Assembly: GCF_020535545.1 (NCBI RefSeq) | Contig: NZ_CP084752.1 | Coordinates: 2,445,501-2,509,500, forward strand | Origin: Roseateles sp. XES5 | GTDB taxonomy: Bacteria > Pseudomonadota > Alphaproteobacteria > Rhizobiales > Rhizobiaceae | DNA: 64,000 nt | Reading direction: 5' to 3' | Shown here: positions 62,474-64,000 of the stretch, piece after piece | How positions within the stretch are numbered: position 1 is the stretch's first letter | How the letters are laid out: each line of letters begins with the position of its first letter | The notes under the pieces: generated by a model | The model's database searches: none | What the model was told of the DNA's origin: nothing | What the model saw: the letters and a program-made list of their open reading frames with translations, nothing else | Position numbers and translations under genes: made by a program

Positions 62474-64000
62474 TCAGGCCCTATCAAGCGCTTCCAGTTC
62501 GTCGATCAGCCCTTCGATCATCGACAGTCCCTTGCTCCAGAACGACGGGTCGCTGGCATCGAGGCCGAAGGGCTTCAGGAGTTCGGTGTGATGCTTGGTG
62601 CCGCCCGCCTTGAGCAGGTCGAAATACTTCGCCTGGAAGCCTGTCTCGGCCTGCTGGTAGACGGCGTAGAGCGAGTTCACCAGGCAATCGCCGAAGGCGT
62701 AGGCATAGACGTAGAAGGGCGAGTGGATGAAGTGGGGGATATAGGCCCAGTAGGTCTCGTAGCCCTCGGAAATGCGGATCGCCGGGCCGAGGCTTTCGCC
62801 CTGTACGGAGAGCCAGAGCTCGCCGATCTGGTCGGACGTCAGCTCCCCGTCCTTGCGGGCGGTGTGCAGCTTGCGCTCGAATTCGTAGAAGGCGATCTGG
62901 CGCACGACCGTGTTGATCATGTCCTCCACCTTCTGGGCGAGCATGGCCTTGCGCTCACGCTTGTCCTTCGTCTTGTCGAGCAGGCTGCGGAAGGTCAGCA
63001 TTTCGCCGAAGACGGAGGCGGTCTCGGCCAGCGTCAGCGGCGTCGAGGCCATCAGCGCACCCTGGCCTCCGGCCAGCACCTGATGCACGCCATGGCCAAG
63101 TTCGTGGGCGAGCGTCATCACGTCACGCGGCTTGCCCATGTAGTTGACGAGCACATAGGGGTGGGCGGACGGCACGGTCGGATGGGCGAAGGCGCCGGGC
63201 GCCTTGCCGGGGCGCACGGGGGCGTCGATCCAGCCCTTGTCGAAGAAGTCCTGCGCGATGGCGGCCATTTCCGGGGCGAAGGCGCGGTAGGCGGCAAGCA
63301 CCGTGTCGCGTGCCTCGGTCCACGGGATGGTCGCATCGGGCGTCTCGGGCAGCGGCGCATTGCGGTCCCAATATTCCATCTGCTCCATTCCGAGCCACTT
63401 TGCCTTCATCGCGTAATAGCGATGGGAGAGGCGCGGATAGGCGTCCCGGACGGCTTGCGCGAGGGCGGCGACCACCTCCGGCTCGACCCGGTTGGCGAGG
63501 TGCCGGCTATCGGCGATGTCCGCAAAGCCGCGCCAGCGGTCGGAGATTTCCTTGTCCTTGGCGAGCGTGTTGGTGATCAGCGTGAAGGTGCGGATGTTGT
63601 CCTTGAAGGTCTTCGCCAGTGCCTCGGCCGCCTTGCGGCGCGCCTCGCGATCGGGCGACTGAAGCTGATTGAGGGCGATTTCCAGCGGCAGTTCCTCGCT
63701 GTCGATCGTGTAGCGGAGCGAGGCCATGGTCTCGTCGAACAGCCGGTTCCAGGCGGCGGCGCCCGTCATCGACTTTTCGAGGAAGAGCTGTTCCGTCTTA
63801 TCGTCGAGCTGATAGGGCTTGTCCTTGCGCAGGTCCTCGATCCACGGGCGGTAGTGCGCGGCAAGCGCATCGTTCTGGAGCGCCGCGTCGATGCGCGCGT
63901 CCGCTATCCTGTTGAGTTCAAGGGAGAAAAACAGGAGATGCGCGCCGAGGTCGGTCAGCCTGGCCTGGACGTCGCCGTAGAATTTGCCGTTCGCCGGCTC
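62474..64000 (-). CDS. pepF: M3 family oligoendopeptidase (PepF-like), 5' end outside window
   Basis: The frame remains open to base 64000 (EPANGKFYGDVQARL...), so the ATG at 63769 is internal and the visible part is the last 508 codons of a protein of about 600 residues. The zinc site is MTLAHELGHGVHQVLAGG, with the downstream Glu in LTLAETASVFGEM. These cytosolic metallopeptidases degrade short peptides. Its 3' end lies 28 bases before pabB on the same strand. Confidence 0.92.
   Translation of the reverse strand, partial: EPANGKFYGDVQARLTDLGAHLLFFSLELNRIADARIDAALQNDALAAHYRPWIEDLRKDKPYQLDDKTEQLFLEKSMTGAAAWNRLFDETMASLRYTIDSEELPLEIALNQLQSPDREARRKAAEALAKTFKDNIRTFTLITNTLAKDKEISDRWRGFADIADSRHLANRVEPEVVAALAQAVRDAYPRLSHRYYAMKAKWLGMEQMEYWDRNAPLPETPDATIPWTEARDTVLAAYRAFAPEMAAIAQDFFDKGWIDAPVRPGKAPGAFAHPTVPSAHPYVLVNYMGKPRDVMTLAHELGHGVHQVLAGGQGALMASTPLTLAETASVFGEMLTFRSLLDKTKDKRERKAMLAQKVEDMINTVVRQIAFYEFERKLHTARKDGELTSDQIGELWLSVQGESLGPAIRISEGYETYWAYIPHFIHSPFYVYAYAFGDCLVNSLYAVYQQAETGFQAKYFDLLKAGGTKHHTELLKPFGLDASDPSFWSKGLSMIEGLIDELEALDRA

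Overview
The window is GC-rich chromosomal DNA of an alphaproteobacterium of the Rhizobiaceae (Rhizobium/Agrobacterium/Ensifer/Shinella range; the genus cannot be fixed by reading). Support comes from the compact glgP-glgB-glgC-glgA-pgm-glgX operon, a CpdR response regulator near ilvD, a suhB/MmgR-type small RNA beside an inositol-monophosphatase-family gene, an Omp10 lipoprotein near hemH, homospermidine synthase, and a rhizobial-type palindromic intergenic repeat. Most of it reads as core genome. I see no phage, insertion sequence, plasmid functions or CRISPR array.

Layout. 1-1.9 kb: 3' end of a heterotetrameric sarcosine oxidase operon (soxA partial, soxG). 1.9-14 kb, minus strand: GNAT and MaoC/NodN-like genes, then the glycogen operon, whose six genes overlap or nearly touch, except for a 75-base gap carrying a long hairpin. 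14-22 kb, minus: a TadG-like von Willebrand A protein, then a three-gene transglutaminase / circularly permuted ATP-grasp-alpha-E / transglutaminase-DUF2126 cluster, which looks like a peptide or amide ligase system of unknown product. 22-31 kb: small metabolic genes (VOC, DUF899, GFA), a MarR regulator with two operator palindromes, ilvD, a GntR-family protein with two winged-helix domains, and a GntR regulator next to D-galactonate dehydratase. 31-39.6 kb: lipoprotein, nucleobase permease, tRNA-Val(GAC), cpdR, N-formylglutamate amidohydrolase, the MmgR-like sRNA, hisN-like phosphatase, lysophospholipase-like hydrolase, a second candidate sRNA terminator, and a heat-shock gene with an RpoH-type promoter and ROSE-like thermometer but a frameshift in codons 7-9.

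39.6-46.5 kb: gltB and gltD (glutamate synthase) with a small membrane protein gene overlapping the gltB end. Both glt genes contain stretches whose codon use, and for gltB also protein sequence, look foreign, suggesting gene conversion. 46.5-64 kb: a degenerate SGNH-fold protein, a lytic transglycosylase, galU, a beta-barrel porin, kdsD, an NfeD/SPFH pair, hemH, a LysM-tailed 5'-nucleotidase, omp10, hss, a coupled pabB-pabC-DUF3445 operon, and the 3' part of an M3 oligoendopeptidase.

The strongest things for a second look are the mosaic gltB/gltD, the disrupted hsp20 behind intact regulatory signals, the two small-RNA signals on the minus strand, the paired MarR operators, and the transglutaminase/ATP-grasp cluster. 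All functional names rest on reading protein sequence and motifs; no database search was possible.
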